Part shown: piece after piece, positions 53,131-62,422 of the stretch
How the letters are laid out: each line of letters begins with the position of its first letter
Numbering within the stretch: the stretch's first letter is position 1
Assembly (NCBI RefSeq): GCF_016132545.1
Contig: NZ_CP066167.1
Location: 3,718,001-3,782,000, forward strand
Source of the DNA: Spongiibacter nanhainus
GTDB lineage: Bacteria > Pseudomonadota > Gammaproteobacteria > Pseudomonadales > Spongiibacteraceae
Length of the DNA: 64,000 bases
Direction of reading: 5' to 3'
Translations under genes and position numbers: made by a program
Notes under the pieces: generated by a model
The model's database searches: none
The model's input: only the letters and a program-made list of their open reading frames with translations
What the model was told of the DNA's origin: nothing

Positions 53131-54519
53131 TCAGATTTCGTCTTTCAGGGCTTCCTGACGCGCCAGTTCATTTTCCATGAACTTCATCCACTGGCGAGCG
53201 TAGTCCGCAGAGCGATCATCCTTCAAAGCCTGTTTAAAGGCACGGCGGGCGCTGTCGTATTGCTCGAGGTTAAAGCGGGCCATTCCCAACACCAGATAAG
53301 CGCTGTCAGGACGCTTCAAACCGCCTTTTTTGAAGGCACTCTCGATGGCGTCAGCCGCCTTGGCAAACTCGTCGTTGTCCAGGTAGACGCTACCCAAACG
53401 GGACCAGAGCTCGCCCTTGTCGGACTTGGCGGCGGCTTTTTCCATTTCCGGAATAGCTTTTTTCACTTCCTGGGCCTGACGCCAGGAGTTACCCAGCAAT
53501 TCCAGGTTTTTGGAGGTGGCCGGAATGGCGCCTTTCTTGATGCCTTCATCCAGAACTTTGGCCGCCTTATAGGGGACTTCGGACTGAAGGAAGAGGTAGG
53601 CCATATTAACCAGCTCTTTGTCCTTCTCCAGCAAGCCCTGCTCGTAGGCAGCTTCCATTGCGGCGGTGGCCTCGTTCTCTCGCTTCAACTCGTTATAGAG
53701 CGACGAGAGCTGCAACCAGTAGTTTTTCTTCTGGTAATGCTTGAGGGTCTCTTCCAGCAGCTCTACGACTTTCTTGGTGTTGCCTTTTTCGTAGTAGAGA
53801 TAGCGCTGCAAACCCCACCACTGCTCCTTGGGCACCTTGCCACGCTTCTCGTAGTCGTTGATGGCCACTTCGATATAGCGCAGTGCTTTGTCCTGATCGT
53901 TGAGCTGGTAGTAGCCCTGGGCCAGTAGCGCGTAAGCGCCAGCACCGGGGTCTTCCTGCAGATCTTCTTTAAATTTAAACCACTCCAGCAGTGTTTTTAC
54001 ACCGGCACGGTAGTTTTCAGCGACAAAGTACAGCTGGGCAATGGTGTACTTGGTGTTGAGCTCCATGGCAATGGGAATGTCGGGCTGCTTGATGACATTC
54101 TCATAGGACTCCAGCGCCTTGGGGTAGTTTTCCTGAGTGAAGTACACAAAGGCGTAGAGATTGTAGAGGTTGGCCAGCTCATAGCTGTTCAACTCACCAC
54201 GTCCAGTTTTGTCACGCAGGCCGTTGAGGATCTTGATAGCTTCGTTGTAGCGCTTTTCGTCAGCCGCTACCTGAGCCTCGTTCAAGACTTCAAAGACTTT
54301 CGCGCGAATCGCCGGCGTGCGGCGGGTTTCGCGGCGCTCTTTGTTTTCTGAGTCCTGCGCAAATGCCTGGCCGGGACCCGACATCTGCAAAACCGGTGAC
54401 AGCAATGAGCTTGCTACGGGCACCGCCAATACAGCCGCGGCGCCGATAGCAAAGGAACAGCCAAGATTGACCAACACCGGATGCAAGCGAGTCTTGCTCT
54501 TGGGATTATCAGTCATCAT
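53131..54519 (-). CDS. Tetratricopeptide repeat protein of TonB2-type system
   Basis: A 462-residue protein with an N-terminal hydrophobic anchor or signal (LVNLGCSFAIGAAAVLAVPVASSLLSP) and then about ten TPR-like helical repeats (YNEAIKILNGLRD, YPKALESYENVI, YRAGVKTLLEWF, DKALRYIEVAI, FAKAADAIESAFKK, YDSARRAFKQAL). It is the last gene of the operon and overlaps tonB by 4 bp (ATGA). Periplasmic TPR partners of this kind occur with ExbB2-ExbD2-TonB2 systems. It probably organises the complex or contacts receptors. Confidence 0.88.
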   Translation of the reverse strand: MMTDNPKSKTRLHPVLVNLGCSFAIGAAAVLAVPVASSLLSPVLQMSGPGQAFAQDSENKERRETRRTPAIRAKVFEVLNEAQVAADEKRYNEAIKILNGLRDKTGRGELNSYELANLYNLYAFVYFTQENYPKALESYENVIKQPDIPIAMELNTKYTIAQLYFVAENYRAGVKTLLEWFKFKEDLQEDPGAGAYALLAQGYYQLNDQDKALRYIEVAINDYEKRGKVPKEQWWGLQRYLYYEKGNTKKVVELLEETLKHYQKKNYWLQLSSLYNELKRENEATAAMEAAYEQGLLEKDKELVNMAYLFLQSEVPYKAAKVLDEGIKKGAIPATSKNLELLGNSWRQAQEVKKAIPEMEKAAAKSDKGELWSRLGSVYLDNDEFAKAADAIESAFKKGGLKRPDSAYLVLGMARFNLEQYDSARRAFKQALKDDRSADYARQWMKFMENELARQEALKDEI

Positions 54520-55115
54520 TTTTCCAACTCAAAGGTAAAACGGTTCTGAATGCCGGGCACCTCGATGGGCTCCCCATCCACAACCCGTGGCTTGTACTTG
54601 AACTTCTCTGCGGCTTTCACCGAAGCGCGCTCAAAGTAGCCGGGCGGATTACAGTCAACAGGGGTCACGTCACGCGTGGTACCAGACTTGGTTACAGTAT
54701 ATTCCACCGTACAGTAGCCTTCGACACCCCGGCTATTAGCGCGACGGGGATAGATCGGTGCCACCTTAACAATGGGCAGATACTCGCCGTCTGAAGCAGA
54801 AAGGCCGCCGGTTTTGTTGGTCAGATCGAGACTCTGGGAGGGAGTCATGTTGACCACTTCCATCTCCGGATTGGGATCGTCCATTTCTGGCTGTTCCATA
54901 TCCGGCGGTGGCTCATCGGGCACTTTCGGTTTCTCGGGCTTCTGGTCTTTCCGAGTTTCGATATCGGTTTCAGGCATCTGAATATCGGCCAGCTTGGTAC
55001 GCGGCTTTTCGTCCAGCGTCTTGTCAGCTGTTTCGATCAGATAGGGCATCAAGATGAACAGCGCCGCTGTCACCAGGAATGCCAGCCCGGCACCGATTAG
55101 GATGCGAATAGTCAT
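54516..55115 (-). CDS. TonB family energy transducer
   Basis: A 199-residue short TonB. It has one N-terminal membrane helix (ILIGAGLAFLVTAALFILMPYLIETA), a Pro/Glu-rich spacer (KPEKPKVPDEPPPDMEQPEMDDPNPEME) and a C-terminal TonB domain (LPIVKVAPIYPRRANSRGVEGYCTVEYTVTKSG). The YP motif is present. The short spacer is typical of the TonB2 type. It couples the proton-driven ExbB-ExbD motor to outer-membrane receptors. Confidence 0.93.
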   Translation of the reverse strand: MTIRILIGAGLAFLVTAALFILMPYLIETADKTLDEKPRTKLADIQMPETDIETRKDQKPEKPKVPDEPPPDMEQPEMDDPNPEMEVVNMTPSQSLDLTNKTGGLSASDGEYLPIVKVAPIYPRRANSRGVEGYCTVEYTVTKSGTTRDVTPVDCNPPGYFERASVKAAEKFKYKPRVVDGEPIEVPGIQNRFTFELEK

Positions 55116-55121
55116 AATCGA

Positions 55122-55526
55122 TCAGCTGTCTTCTGTGGCCAATGAAACGTCATAAACGCCTGCCGCTCGGCTTGCGTCGATCACAGCGGTTACGGTCTCG
55201 GTGTTGGAGGCTTTATCAGCCTGAATTACCACCGCACCTTTCGGATTTTCAGCGTGCATACGCTCGACGACCGAACGCACAGAACGCTTATCGACCCGAC
55301 GCTTGTCGATCCAGATTTCATTGGTCCCAGTGACAGCAATGAGGATATTCACATTCTCTTTTTGGTTTGCCGTCGACGCGTCGGGACGGTTGACTTCAAC
55401 ACCAGCTTCTTTGATGAAAGAGGCGGTAACGATGAAGAAGATCAACATGATGAAGACCACGTCCAGCATCGGCGTCAAGTCGATTTCGCCGGAGTTCTCC
55501 TCGGCTTTCTTACTATGGTTTCTCAT
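55122..55526 (-). CDS. exbD: ExbD/TolR biopolymer transport protein
   Basis: A 134-residue protein with one membrane helix carrying the proton-handling Asp in EIDLTPMLDVVFIMLIFFIVTASF, then a periplasmic domain ending near VSLATEDS. It sits between exbB and tonB, as in TonB2-type operons. Confidence 0.95.
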   Translation of the reverse strand: MRNHSKKAEENSGEIDLTPMLDVVFIMLIFFIVTASFIKEAGVEVNRPDASTANQKENVNILIAVTGTNEIWIDKRRVDKRSVRSVVERMHAENPKGAVVIQADKASNTETVTAVIDASRAAGVYDVSLATEDS

Positions 55527-55536
55527 GCCAGTTCTC

Positions 55537-56064
55537 TTAATGATCGGTTGTCAGATGGTCTTCCAAAAGCTCGGTCTCGCGCTCGGCAATACCCTTGATA
55601 TAGGTATTGATAAACACGCCTGACAAAGCGGCTACCATCCCGGCCATAGTCGGAATAGTTGCTTTTGAAACACCCCCGGCCATCGATTTGGCATCACCAC
55701 CACCGGTAACCGCCAAAATATTAAAGACTTCGATCATCCCGGTTACGGTACCCAGCAGCCCCATCAGGGGACACAGCGCCACCATGGTCTGGATCATCGG
55801 CAGGCTGGCGTTAATTTTCATTTCCACTTCGGAAATCAATTTGGCGCGGATCTGCCGGGCGTTCCAGGATTTGCGCTCGCTGCGCGACTCCCAGGTATTG
55901 ATCGCATTTTTGATGTCTTTCGATAGCCCAAACTTGTAATACCAAACGCGCTCGATAGACAGGGTCCACATGAAAAAGGTCAGGGCGGCAATGGCCCAAA
56001 GCACATTGCCCCCAGAATCCATGAAACGCCCGATAATATCGGCCCATTCATACAGTTGGTACAT
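55537..56064 (-). CDS. exbB: ExbB/MotA/TolQ-type proton channel protein
   Basis: A 175-residue protein with a first helix (GGNVLWAIAALTFFMWTLSIE) and a conserved helical pair (SLPMIQTMVALCPLMGLLGTVTGMIEVFNILAVTGGGDAKSMAGGVSKATIPTMAGMVAALSGVFINTYI). The GLLGTVTGMIxxF motif is diagnostic of the family. It forms the proton channel with ExbD. Confidence 0.95.
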   Translation of the reverse strand: MYQLYEWADIIGRFMDSGGNVLWAIAALTFFMWTLSIERVWYYKFGLSKDIKNAINTWESRSERKSWNARQIRAKLISEVEMKINASLPMIQTMVALCPLMGLLGTVTGMIEVFNILAVTGGGDAKSMAGGVSKATIPTMAGMVAALSGVFINTYIKGIAERETELLEDHLTTDH

Positions 56065-56071
56065 GGTCTAA

Positions 56072-57457
56072 TTACCCCGCACGCCCTTCGGTGTGTTCGG
56101 CGATGATGCCGGTGGATTGCTCATCCAGTACGTGCAGAATCTTCTTAGCACGACCACTGACGAAGGTGTGCATCAGTACCGTCGGGATGGCGACAATCAG
56201 ACCGAGAACGGTGGTCACAAGTGCACCAGAGATACCGCCGGCCATGGCTTTCGGGTCACCCGCACCAAAGATGGTGATGGCCTGGAAGGTAATGATCATA
56301 CCGGTTACCGTACCCAGCAGACCCAGCAGCGGTGCAACCGCGGCGATAATCTTCAACAGGTTCAGAGAGCGCTCCAGACGCGGCGTTTCTTTCAGAATCG
56401 CCTCGGACAGTTTCAATTCCAGAGTTTCAGAATCCATATTGGGGTTCTGCTCGTGGACTTTCAGTACCCGGCCCAGAGAGTTGCCGTCGCTGGCAGTACC
56501 GCTCTTGAGCTGCTTGTTGACCTTCATGTCTTCAATGCCCAGCACGATCAGGCGCCAGATAGCGATCAGCATCGCCAGTACACCAACCGCTGTGATGACG
56601 TAGCCAACCACGCCGCCCTGGTGCCAGCGCTCTACCAGAGTCGGGCTGTCGATCAGCGCCGCCAGGTAAGAACCGCCTTTAGGACCGGTGGGGTCAACAC
56701 CAAAGGGCGTCACGCCAGAGGAGGCACTAGACAGGTCTTCTGCCCAGCTGTTGTAAGCACCACCAGGCTGACGAGCCAGTACCGCTACACTGCCGGTCTC
56801 GGGGATGTACTGCAGGTAGTTACCGTCGCCGTTAACCAAGTTGAAGGTACCGACGCGAACCACTTCCTGCTGCTCTTTTTTACCGTCAACAGTGGTGACT
56901 TCGGTCTGGAATTTCACAACGCGGCCAGATTCAGTCATCTCGCGCTGCATTTCGTACCACATGCGCTCGATTTCTTCGATGCTGGGCAGCTCTTCGGCGC
57001 CGGACATCTTGTCAATCAGCTGAGTAACGAACTCTTCACGAGCCGGGAACTGGGCGCTGATGATAGAGGTGGAGAAGTTGGAGCGCATATCGCCCGCGGT
57101 TGAGGTCAAGTGACCGAACAGCTCGGTCAAGGTACCCAAGCGCTCTTTCAATTGACGTTGCTTCTCAGTGATCACCGTCTCGTTTTCTTCGAAGGTGTTC
57201 TCGAGTTGCGCAGAGCGTTTTTCCTCGTTGGCCAGCGTGCGCTTGGCTTCAGCCAGCATGCTCTGTTGCTCTGAGCGCGCGTTGATGAAGCGCTGCTCGC
57301 GAGCGCGGTGTTCACGAATATCCTGTACATGGCCTTTTTTGACCATATCCAGCAACTCGTCCAGGGACTTGGCTTCCTGCGCGATAACCGGGCTGGAAGC
57401 GATAGCGATGGCGCTGCCGACAGCCAGGGCAGCGGCTTTAAATAGATTGCGTTTCAT
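56072..57457 (-). CDS. Large ExbB-like protein with periplasmic N-terminal domain (TtpC type)
   Basis: A 461-residue protein. The signal peptide (MKRNLFKAAALAVGSAIAIASSPVIAQ) is followed by a coiled-coil periplasmic region (residues ~30-150, EKRSAQLENTFEENETVITEKQRQLKERL) and a beta-rich part, then three membrane helices of the MotA/TolQ/ExbB domain (VVGYVITAVGVLAMLIAIWRLIVLG, AVAPLLGLLGTVTGMIITFQAITIFGAGDPKAMAGGISGALVTTVLGLIVAIPTVLMHTF). This layout matches TtpC of Vibrio TonB2 systems. Its ATG overlaps the DUF3450 stop (TAATG). Confidence 0.92.
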   Translation of the reverse strand: MKRNLFKAAALAVGSAIAIASSPVIAQEAKSLDELLDMVKKGHVQDIREHRAREQRFINARSEQQSMLAEAKRTLANEEKRSAQLENTFEENETVITEKQRQLKERLGTLTELFGHLTSTAGDMRSNFSTSIISAQFPAREEFVTQLIDKMSGAEELPSIEEIERMWYEMQREMTESGRVVKFQTEVTTVDGKKEQQEVVRVGTFNLVNGDGNYLQYIPETGSVAVLARQPGGAYNSWAEDLSSASSGVTPFGVDPTGPKGGSYLAALIDSPTLVERWHQGGVVGYVITAVGVLAMLIAIWRLIVLGIEDMKVNKQLKSGTASDGNSLGRVLKVHEQNPNMDSETLELKLSEAILKETPRLERSLNLLKIIAAVAPLLGLLGTVTGMIITFQAITIFGAGDPKAMAGGISGALVTTVLGLIVAIPTVLMHTFVSGRAKKILHVLDEQSTGIIAEHTEGRAG

Positions 57458-58281
57458 TACTTAGCAGCCTCCGGTGCCGGAATCGGGAGTTTCATGATAT
57501 CGATAGACGCTTGCTTGCGAGCGATACGCAAACCTTTTTGGATAGCGCCGCGGTATTCACCTTCATCCAGCTCCATCCATTGTCCCTGAGTTTTGTCCCA
57601 GGCACCGGATTGCTCGCCGTCGGTGGTTTGATACATCAGGCCGATACGGCCAATGCGAAGGAAGCTAACATCACGCTCGGCACCACCGATGTCCACTACA
57701 CCTTTGTAGCTTTCCACTGTACGGCCGTACTCGTTTTCAATTTTGTAGGCTTCAAGTACTTGGCGGAATTTCTCGGCGATAGAGATATCGGAACGATCGA
57801 CGTTGTTGCGCAACATTTCGATACGGTCCTGGCGCTCTTCAACTTGGAAGGGCACATCCAATTCGACAAATTTATCCAGGCCATCCAGCATGCGCAGCAG
57901 CAGCGGCGTGATTTGGCGCTGGATAACAGTGGCCTCGTCGACAGATTTCTCGAGGCTGGCGATACGGCGCAACTGCCCATCGATCTGCTTTTCCAGACGA
58001 GCGTTGTAAACCCGCAGACCATCTACCTGCTTCATCACGGTCTTGTAGTCTTGCAGGAGGTCATTGGTTTCCGCGGCCAGGCGGTCGATGCGAGCCTGGG
58101 ACTTCTTGGCATCGCGGATGCGAGCCTCACCGACGGTAATAACGTGGTCGACAGGGACCAGGGGTTTTGCGGGCGCTGCGGGTGCCGCCGCGTCTTCAGC
58201 AGCGTGCGCCGGAGAGACCGCCACAACGCCTACTGTCGCAACGAACGCCAGCGCGATTGATTTCAATCGATGCATTTTCAT
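57457..58281 (-). CDS. DUF3450 periplasmic coiled-coil protein
   Basis: A 274-residue protein with signal peptide MKMHRLKSIALAFVATVGVVAVSPAHA. A long helical coiled coil follows (RIRDAKKSQARIDRLAAETNDLLQDYKTVMKQVDGLRVYNARLEKQIDGQLRRIASLEKS) and then a globular part (FLRIGRIGLMYQTTDGEQSGAWDKTQGQWMELDEGEYRGAI). DUF3450 proteins are found as the first gene of TonB2/TtpC operons. It is periplasmic and probably a structural partner of the large ExbB. AGGAAAAG lies upstream of the start. Confidence 0.92.
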   Translation of the reverse strand: MKMHRLKSIALAFVATVGVVAVSPAHAAEDAAAPAAPAKPLVPVDHVITVGEARIRDAKKSQARIDRLAAETNDLLQDYKTVMKQVDGLRVYNARLEKQIDGQLRRIASLEKSVDEATVIQRQITPLLLRMLDGLDKFVELDVPFQVEERQDRIEMLRNNVDRSDISIAEKFRQVLEAYKIENEYGRTVESYKGVVDIGGAERDVSFLRIGRIGLMYQTTDGEQSGAWDKTQGQWMELDEGEYRGAIQKGLRIARKQASIDIMKLPIPAPEAAK

Positions 58282-58592
58282 GGGAATGGCTTTTCCTATT
58301 TGGGACGTTTATTGAAAGCAAAGCTTATTATCTAGCATAGCCGTACGAGGTCGGCGGAAAGACCGTGCTTCCATACAGCGGGAGCTATTTTAATCACGGG
58401 CTTTTACAAGAATCAACGAGAAATATAACAGATCGGTAATCTTCAAAAATGCGCCGGCAGATTGGGGATTTAAGTAACAGATTAATGACCGATGCGTAAC
58501 AAAATCAGGCCACAAGTAACAGCTCGCTGTCACAAAAATTTCACACAACTCAGACCAAGAGCGGCCAATTTCCAATATGCTTTTTGGCTGCT
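58282..58592. other. Promoter region of TonB2-type operon with TAACA repeats
   Basis: 311 bp between folA and DUF3450 with no gene. TAACA-type motifs recur at 58426, 58475, 58497 and 58517, the last three spaced about 20-22 bp, and the last lies in a small palindrome ACAGCTCGCTGT. No convincing Fur box was seen. Confidence 0.4.
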
Positions 58593-59105
58593 TCAGGAAT
58601 TTGCCAGCAATAACACATAGCAGTATGGCGGCGCCTGTTCGGCGTTACCGGGGTAACACTCCCGCTCAGCTTCCCGCCAGCGAGAGGGGTCGAGCTGGGG
58701 GTACCAGGCGTCCCCCTCTACGGCGACATCCACCTCAGTCATATAGATGCGATCGCATGCATCGAGGGTTTCCCGATACAGCATTTCACCGCCGATAACA
58801 AAGACTTCGTCGACACCTCGACCAGCCGCCAGCGACCTTGCTAGCTCCAGGCCCTCAGCGGGAGATCCAGCCACGTGGGCGCCCTCGGGATGAAATTCCG
58901 CCTGCCGGGTCACCACAATATTGTCCCGACCGGGCAGCGGCCGACCAATGGAATCCCAGGTTTTGCGGCCCATTACAATGGGCTTGCCCATGGTCAGCGC
59001 CTTGAAGCGCTTCAGATCCGCAGGCAGGCGCCAGGGCAACTGGTTGTCTACACCAATCACTCGGTCGGCGTTCATCGCCACGATATGGGATATCTTAATG
59101 GTCAA
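58593..59105 (-). CDS. folA: Dihydrofolate reductase
   Basis: A 170-residue NADPH-dependent enzyme regenerating tetrahydrofolate. MTIKISHIVAMNADRVIGVDNQLPWRLPADLKRFKALTMGKPIVMGRKTWDSIGRPLPGRDNIVVTR, VFVIGGEMLYRETL and the C-terminal half are those of chromosomal DHFR. It is the last gene of the lgt-thyA-folA set, 31 bp after thyA. ThyA produces the dihydrofolate that this enzyme recycles. Confidence 0.96.
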   Translation of the reverse strand: MTIKISHIVAMNADRVIGVDNQLPWRLPADLKRFKALTMGKPIVMGRKTWDSIGRPLPGRDNIVVTRQAEFHPEGAHVAGSPAEGLELARSLAAGRGVDEVFVIGGEMLYRETLDACDRIYMTEVDVAVEGDAWYPQLDPSRWREAERECYPGNAEQAPPYCYVLLLANS

Positions 59106-59136
59106 CCCGAATCTCCTGTTGTTTCGACGGCGGGGC

Positions 59137-59979
59137 CTACACCGCTATGGGCGCCTTGATTACGGGATCGGGGTGATAGTCCACCACCTCAAAATCCTCA
59201 AACTGGTAATCAAATATTGAGTCCGGCCGACGATGAATCATCAAGGTGGGCTGGGGTTTGGGGCTTCGCCGCAGCTGCTCCTCGACAATATCGTCGGTAA
59301 GGTGATTCAAATACAGGTGACAATCGCCAAAGGTATGGACAAAGTCCCCCACTCCCAGATCGCACTGCTGAGCCACCATATGGGTCAGCAGCGAATAACT
59401 GGCAATGTTGAAAGGAACACCGAGGAACAGATCAGCGCTGCGTTGGTAGAGCTGGCAAGACAACTTGCCCTCGGCCACGTAAAACTGAAACAGGGTATGG
59501 CAGGGGGGCAAGGCAGCCCGCCCCCGCCGCACATTGTCCTGGGGTGAGATAGTCTCATCGGGGAGTTCGGCGGGGTTCCAGGCGCTTACCAACAGACGCC
59601 GGGAGTCCGGCTTGCGCCGAATCATGTCGATAACCTCACTGATCTGGTCGATGGTAGAACCGTCCGGACACGCCCAGCTGCGCCACTGCTTGCCGTATAT
59701 CGGCCCCAGGTCGCCGTCTTCCAGCGCCCATTCATCCCAAATGCTGACACCGCGCTCCTGCAGCCAGGTGTTATCGCAGGAGCCCTTCAGAAACCAAAGC
59801 AATTCATAAATAATGCTGCGCAAATGCACTTTTTTGGTGGTCAGCAGCGGGAAACCGGCATTCAGATCAAAGCGCAACTGCCGGCCAAACACCGAGCGGG
59901 TTCCCACCCCGGTACGGTCGGCCTTGTCGACACCGTTGTCCCGCACATCCCGCATTAAATCCAAGTACTGCTGCATCAA
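59137..59979 (-). CDS. thyA: Thymidylate synthase
   Basis: A 280-residue enzyme converting dUMP to dTMP with methylenetetrahydrofolate. It contains [49 protein letters not shown], the catalytic Cys in [13 protein letters not shown], and [19 protein letters not shown]. It is slightly longer than E. coli ThyA owing to a short insert before the catalytic region ([11 protein letters not shown]). It lies between lgt and folA. Confidence 0.97.
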   Translation of the reverse strand: MMQQYLDLMRDVRDNGVDKADRTGVGTRSVFGRQLRFDLNAGFPLLTTKKVHLRSIIYELLWFLKGSCDNTWLQERGVSIWDEWALEDGDLGPIYGKQWRSWACPDGSTIDQISEVIDMIRRKPDSRRLLVSAWNPAELPDETISPQDNVRRGRAALPPCHTLFQFYVAEGKLSCQLYQRSADLFLGVPFNIASYSLLTHMVAQQCDLGVGDFVHTFGDCHLYLNHLTDDIVEEQLRRSPKPQPTLMIHRRPDSIFDYQFEDFEVVDYHPDPVIKAPIAV

Positions 59980-59990
59980 GACACCTCTGA

Positions 59991-60791
59991 TTAATTCTTA
60001 GACAGATGCGCATCGCGGCGGTAAGCGTACACCATCACCGCCAGGCCAACCGCAATCATCGGCAACGACAGCAGCTGCCCCCGGGTCAACCAACCAAAGG
60101 CGTCGAAGCCAATATGGCTGTCCGGCTGACGATAGAACTCCACCACAAAACGGAACAGGCCGTAGCATACGAGAAACAACGCGCCCGGAGCCAGCCGGGG
60201 GCGCGGCTTGCGTGTGTACCAATAGAGAATGGCAAAAAGCAGCACACCCTCCAGCGCAAACTGGTACAACTGCGACGGATGGCGCGGCAACTGACTGGGG
60301 TCATTGGGGAATATCATCCCCACTGCAGCGTCGGTGGGACGCCCCCACAATTCCTGGCCGATAAAATTGCCCAGCCGGCCCAGCCCCAAACCAATGGGTA
60401 CCAACGGCGCAACAAAATCCCAGATAGCGAACACCGACACCTTGATCTTGCGGGCAAACAGGGTCAGCGCCAAGATCACACCGAGCAAGCCGCCGTGGAA
60501 GGCCATGCCCCCTTCCCACACTCTAAACAGCCACAGCGGATCGTCGACAAACTGGGGGAAGTTGTAAAACACCACATAGCCGAAGCGGCCACCCAGGATC
60601 ACCCCCATCGCCCCGTAGAAGATCAAATCTTCTACTTGCTCTTCCTTGAGGGGACTCCAAGGCTGGCGGCAGCGCCGCCGCCCCAGATACCAGGCCGCCG
60701 CAAAGCCCGCCAGGTACATCAAGCCATACCAGTGCACCGCCAGCGGCCCCAACTGCACGGCCACTGGATCAATATTGGGGTGCGTCAACAT
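59991..60791 (-). CDS. lgt: Prolipoprotein diacylglyceryl transferase
   Basis: A 266-residue inner-membrane enzyme that adds diacylglycerol to the lipobox cysteine of lipoproteins. About seven helices are visible. Family signatures are [17 protein letters not shown], the catalytic-region [31 protein letters not shown] and [12 protein letters not shown]. It precedes thyA by 11 bp. The two lipoproteins encoded in this window are among its expected substrates. Confidence 0.96.
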   Translation of the reverse strand: MLTHPNIDPVAVQLGPLAVHWYGLMYLAGFAAAWYLGRRRCRQPWSPLKEEQVEDLIFYGAMGVILGGRFGYVVFYNFPQFVDDPLWLFRVWEGGMAFHGGLLGVILALTLFARKIKVSVFAIWDFVAPLVPIGLGLGRLGNFIGQELWGRPTDAAVGMIFPNDPSQLPRHPSQLYQFALEGVLLFAILYWYTRKPRPRLAPGALFLVCYGLFRFVVEFYRQPDSHIGFDAFGWLTRGQLLSLPMIAVGLAVMVYAYRRDAHLSKN

Positions 60792-60794
60792 GCG

Positions 60795-61595
60795 TCACAG
60801 AGCTCCGTATAAAAAGTATGTGCCCACTACCAACAGAAAACTGGCAAAGGCCCGAGTAAGGTAAGCGGAAGACAGGCGCTGCGCCAGGCGCGCGCCCACC
60901 TTGGCAAAGGGGATACTCATCACCGCCACGCCCAAAAATGCCGGCCAATAAACATAGCCAGTCGCCATGGCGGGCAAATCCGCATGCCCCCAGCCAACCA
61001 CGATGTTGCCCAGCGCGCCGACCACGGCGATAGGCAGGCCACAGGCCGCAGCGGTGGCCACAGCAACCTGCATACGCTGCCCGCAAATGCTTAGAAAAGG
61101 CACCGTCAACGAGCCACCACCAATACCAAACAGCGCCGACAAACCACCAATCAGCGCGCCGACGCCACTCAATCCAAACGGCCCCGGCAACCTCGACGCC
61201 CGCTCGGCAGCTTCACCTCGGGAGCCCAGCATCATCTGCCCGGCCATGATCAGGGCAAACACCCCGAACACCACCTTCATCACGCTGCCCGGTAAAGCCG
61301 CAGCCACATTGACCCCGACGACAACACCGGCCGCAATGCCCGGTGCCAAATAACGCCACAGACGCCAATCGACATTGCCCAAGGCGTGATGCGCCCGCAC
61401 CGAACTGATCGACGACACCACGATACAGGTTAGCGATGTGCCCACCGCCAGATGGACCGCCACCGCCTCGGACACGCCCTGCAGGGCAAAGGAGAACACC
61501 AGCACCGGGACAATAATGAGGCCACCGCCGATGCCAAACAGCCCCGCTGCCAGGCCGGCCAGGGCACCCACCGCAGGATAAATCAGAATCAGCAT
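60795..61595 (-). CDS. TauE/SafE (TSUP) family membrane transporter
   Basis: A 266-residue protein with about eight helices, organised as two related halves. GLAAGLFGIGGGLIIVPVLVF and GALIGGLSALFGIGGGSLTVPFLSI are the paired GIGGG motifs of the TSUP family, whose members export sulfite, sulfonates or other anions. The start at ATG 61595 is taken because earlier codons run into the shared promoter with the NRDE gene. It lies 3 bp upstream of lgt. The same order occurs in pseudomonads. Confidence 0.9.
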   Translation of the reverse strand: MLILIYPAVGALAGLAAGLFGIGGGLIIVPVLVFSFALQGVSEAVAVHLAVGTSLTCIVVSSISSVRAHHALGNVDWRLWRYLAPGIAAGVVVGVNVAAALPGSVMKVVFGVFALIMAGQMMLGSRGEAAERASRLPGPFGLSGVGALIGGLSALFGIGGGSLTVPFLSICGQRMQVAVATAAACGLPIAVVGALGNIVVGWGHADLPAMATGYVYWPAFLGVAVMSIPFAKVGARLAQRLSSAYLTRAFASFLLVVGTYFLYGAL

Positions 61596-61659
61596 TGGCA
61601 CGTCGCAATCAGCAAAGCTGCTATTATGGCGGCCCGATTCCGACATACAACCGTTTTGC

Positions 61660-62388
61660 ATGTGTTTAATAGTATTGTCTTGGCAGATTCACCCACGCTA
61701 TCCGCTGGTGGTTGCAGCCAATCGTGATGAGTTCTACGCACGGCCCACCCAGGCTGCCCATTTTTGGGATGAGCACCCTGAAATTCTGGCGGGACGGGAT
61801 ATGGAGTACGGTGGCAGCTGGCTGGGCGTCAGCCGCAGGGGGCGCTTTGCTGCGGTGACCAACTTGCGCAATATCGTCTCTGACGGTGAACAGAGCCGCG
61901 GGCAACTGGTCCGGGATTTTTTATTGAGCGACGCACCGCCCCAGCATTTTTTCGACCACTTGGAGCAAAGCAAAACGCACTATCGGCCCTTTAACTTCAT
62001 CGCCAGCGACGGCGAGCAACTGCTGCGCACCGACAACACAACACCCGGCTGGCAACAGCTCGACCCCGGCTACCATGTGCTTGGCAACCTGCCCCAGCAC
62101 CACCCCTACCCCAAGGCGGAAAAGGGGCTGCGGGACTTTGCCGCGGTGGAAGAGCATCACCACGACCACCGCGCTCTACTGGCCTTTCTCGGCGACGACA
62201 CGATTACCGATCCCAACGGCGACGACCTGCAGCAAGCGATATCCTGCCGCTTTGTCCGCAGCCCGGACTACGGCACCCGCTGCAGCACTATCGTACAGCG
62301 GAGCGTCGAGGGCCGTATGGAAGTGTGGGAACAAAATTACCGCAACGGCCGCGCAGAGCAGCCACCCCAGTACTTTTTGATCGACTGA
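61660..62388 (+). CDS. NRDE/TANGO2 family protein
   Basis: A 242-residue protein starting MCLIVLSWQIHPRYPLVVAANRDEFYARPTQAAHFW, with the Cys2 and NRDE motif of the TANGO2 family. WLGVSRRGRFAAVTNLRN is also characteristic. The N-terminal Cys suggests an Ntn-hydrolase-like fold. Bacterial function is unknown. It is divergent from the TauE/SafE-lgt-thyA-folA operon and convergent with ptsP. Confidence 0.9.
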   Translation: MCLIVLSWQIHPRYPLVVAANRDEFYARPTQAAHFWDEHPEILAGRDMEYGGSWLGVSRRGRFAAVTNLRNIVSDGEQSRGQLVRDFLLSDAPPQHFFDHLEQSKTHYRPFNFIASDGEQLLRTDNTTPGWQQLDPGYHVLGNLPQHHPYPKAEKGLRDFAAVEEHHHDHRALLAFLGDDTITDPNGDDLQQAISCRFVRSPDYGTRCSTIVQRSVEGRMEVWEQNYRNGRAEQPPQYFLID

Positions 62389-62422
62389 CAAGCCCGAGAA
62401 GGGGCTCAGCCGGAGTGCGCGC

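Noticed and set aside
58282-58592. Fur box in front of the TonB2-type operon
   Set aside because: No stretch approaches the 19-bp GATAATGATAATCATTATC pattern.
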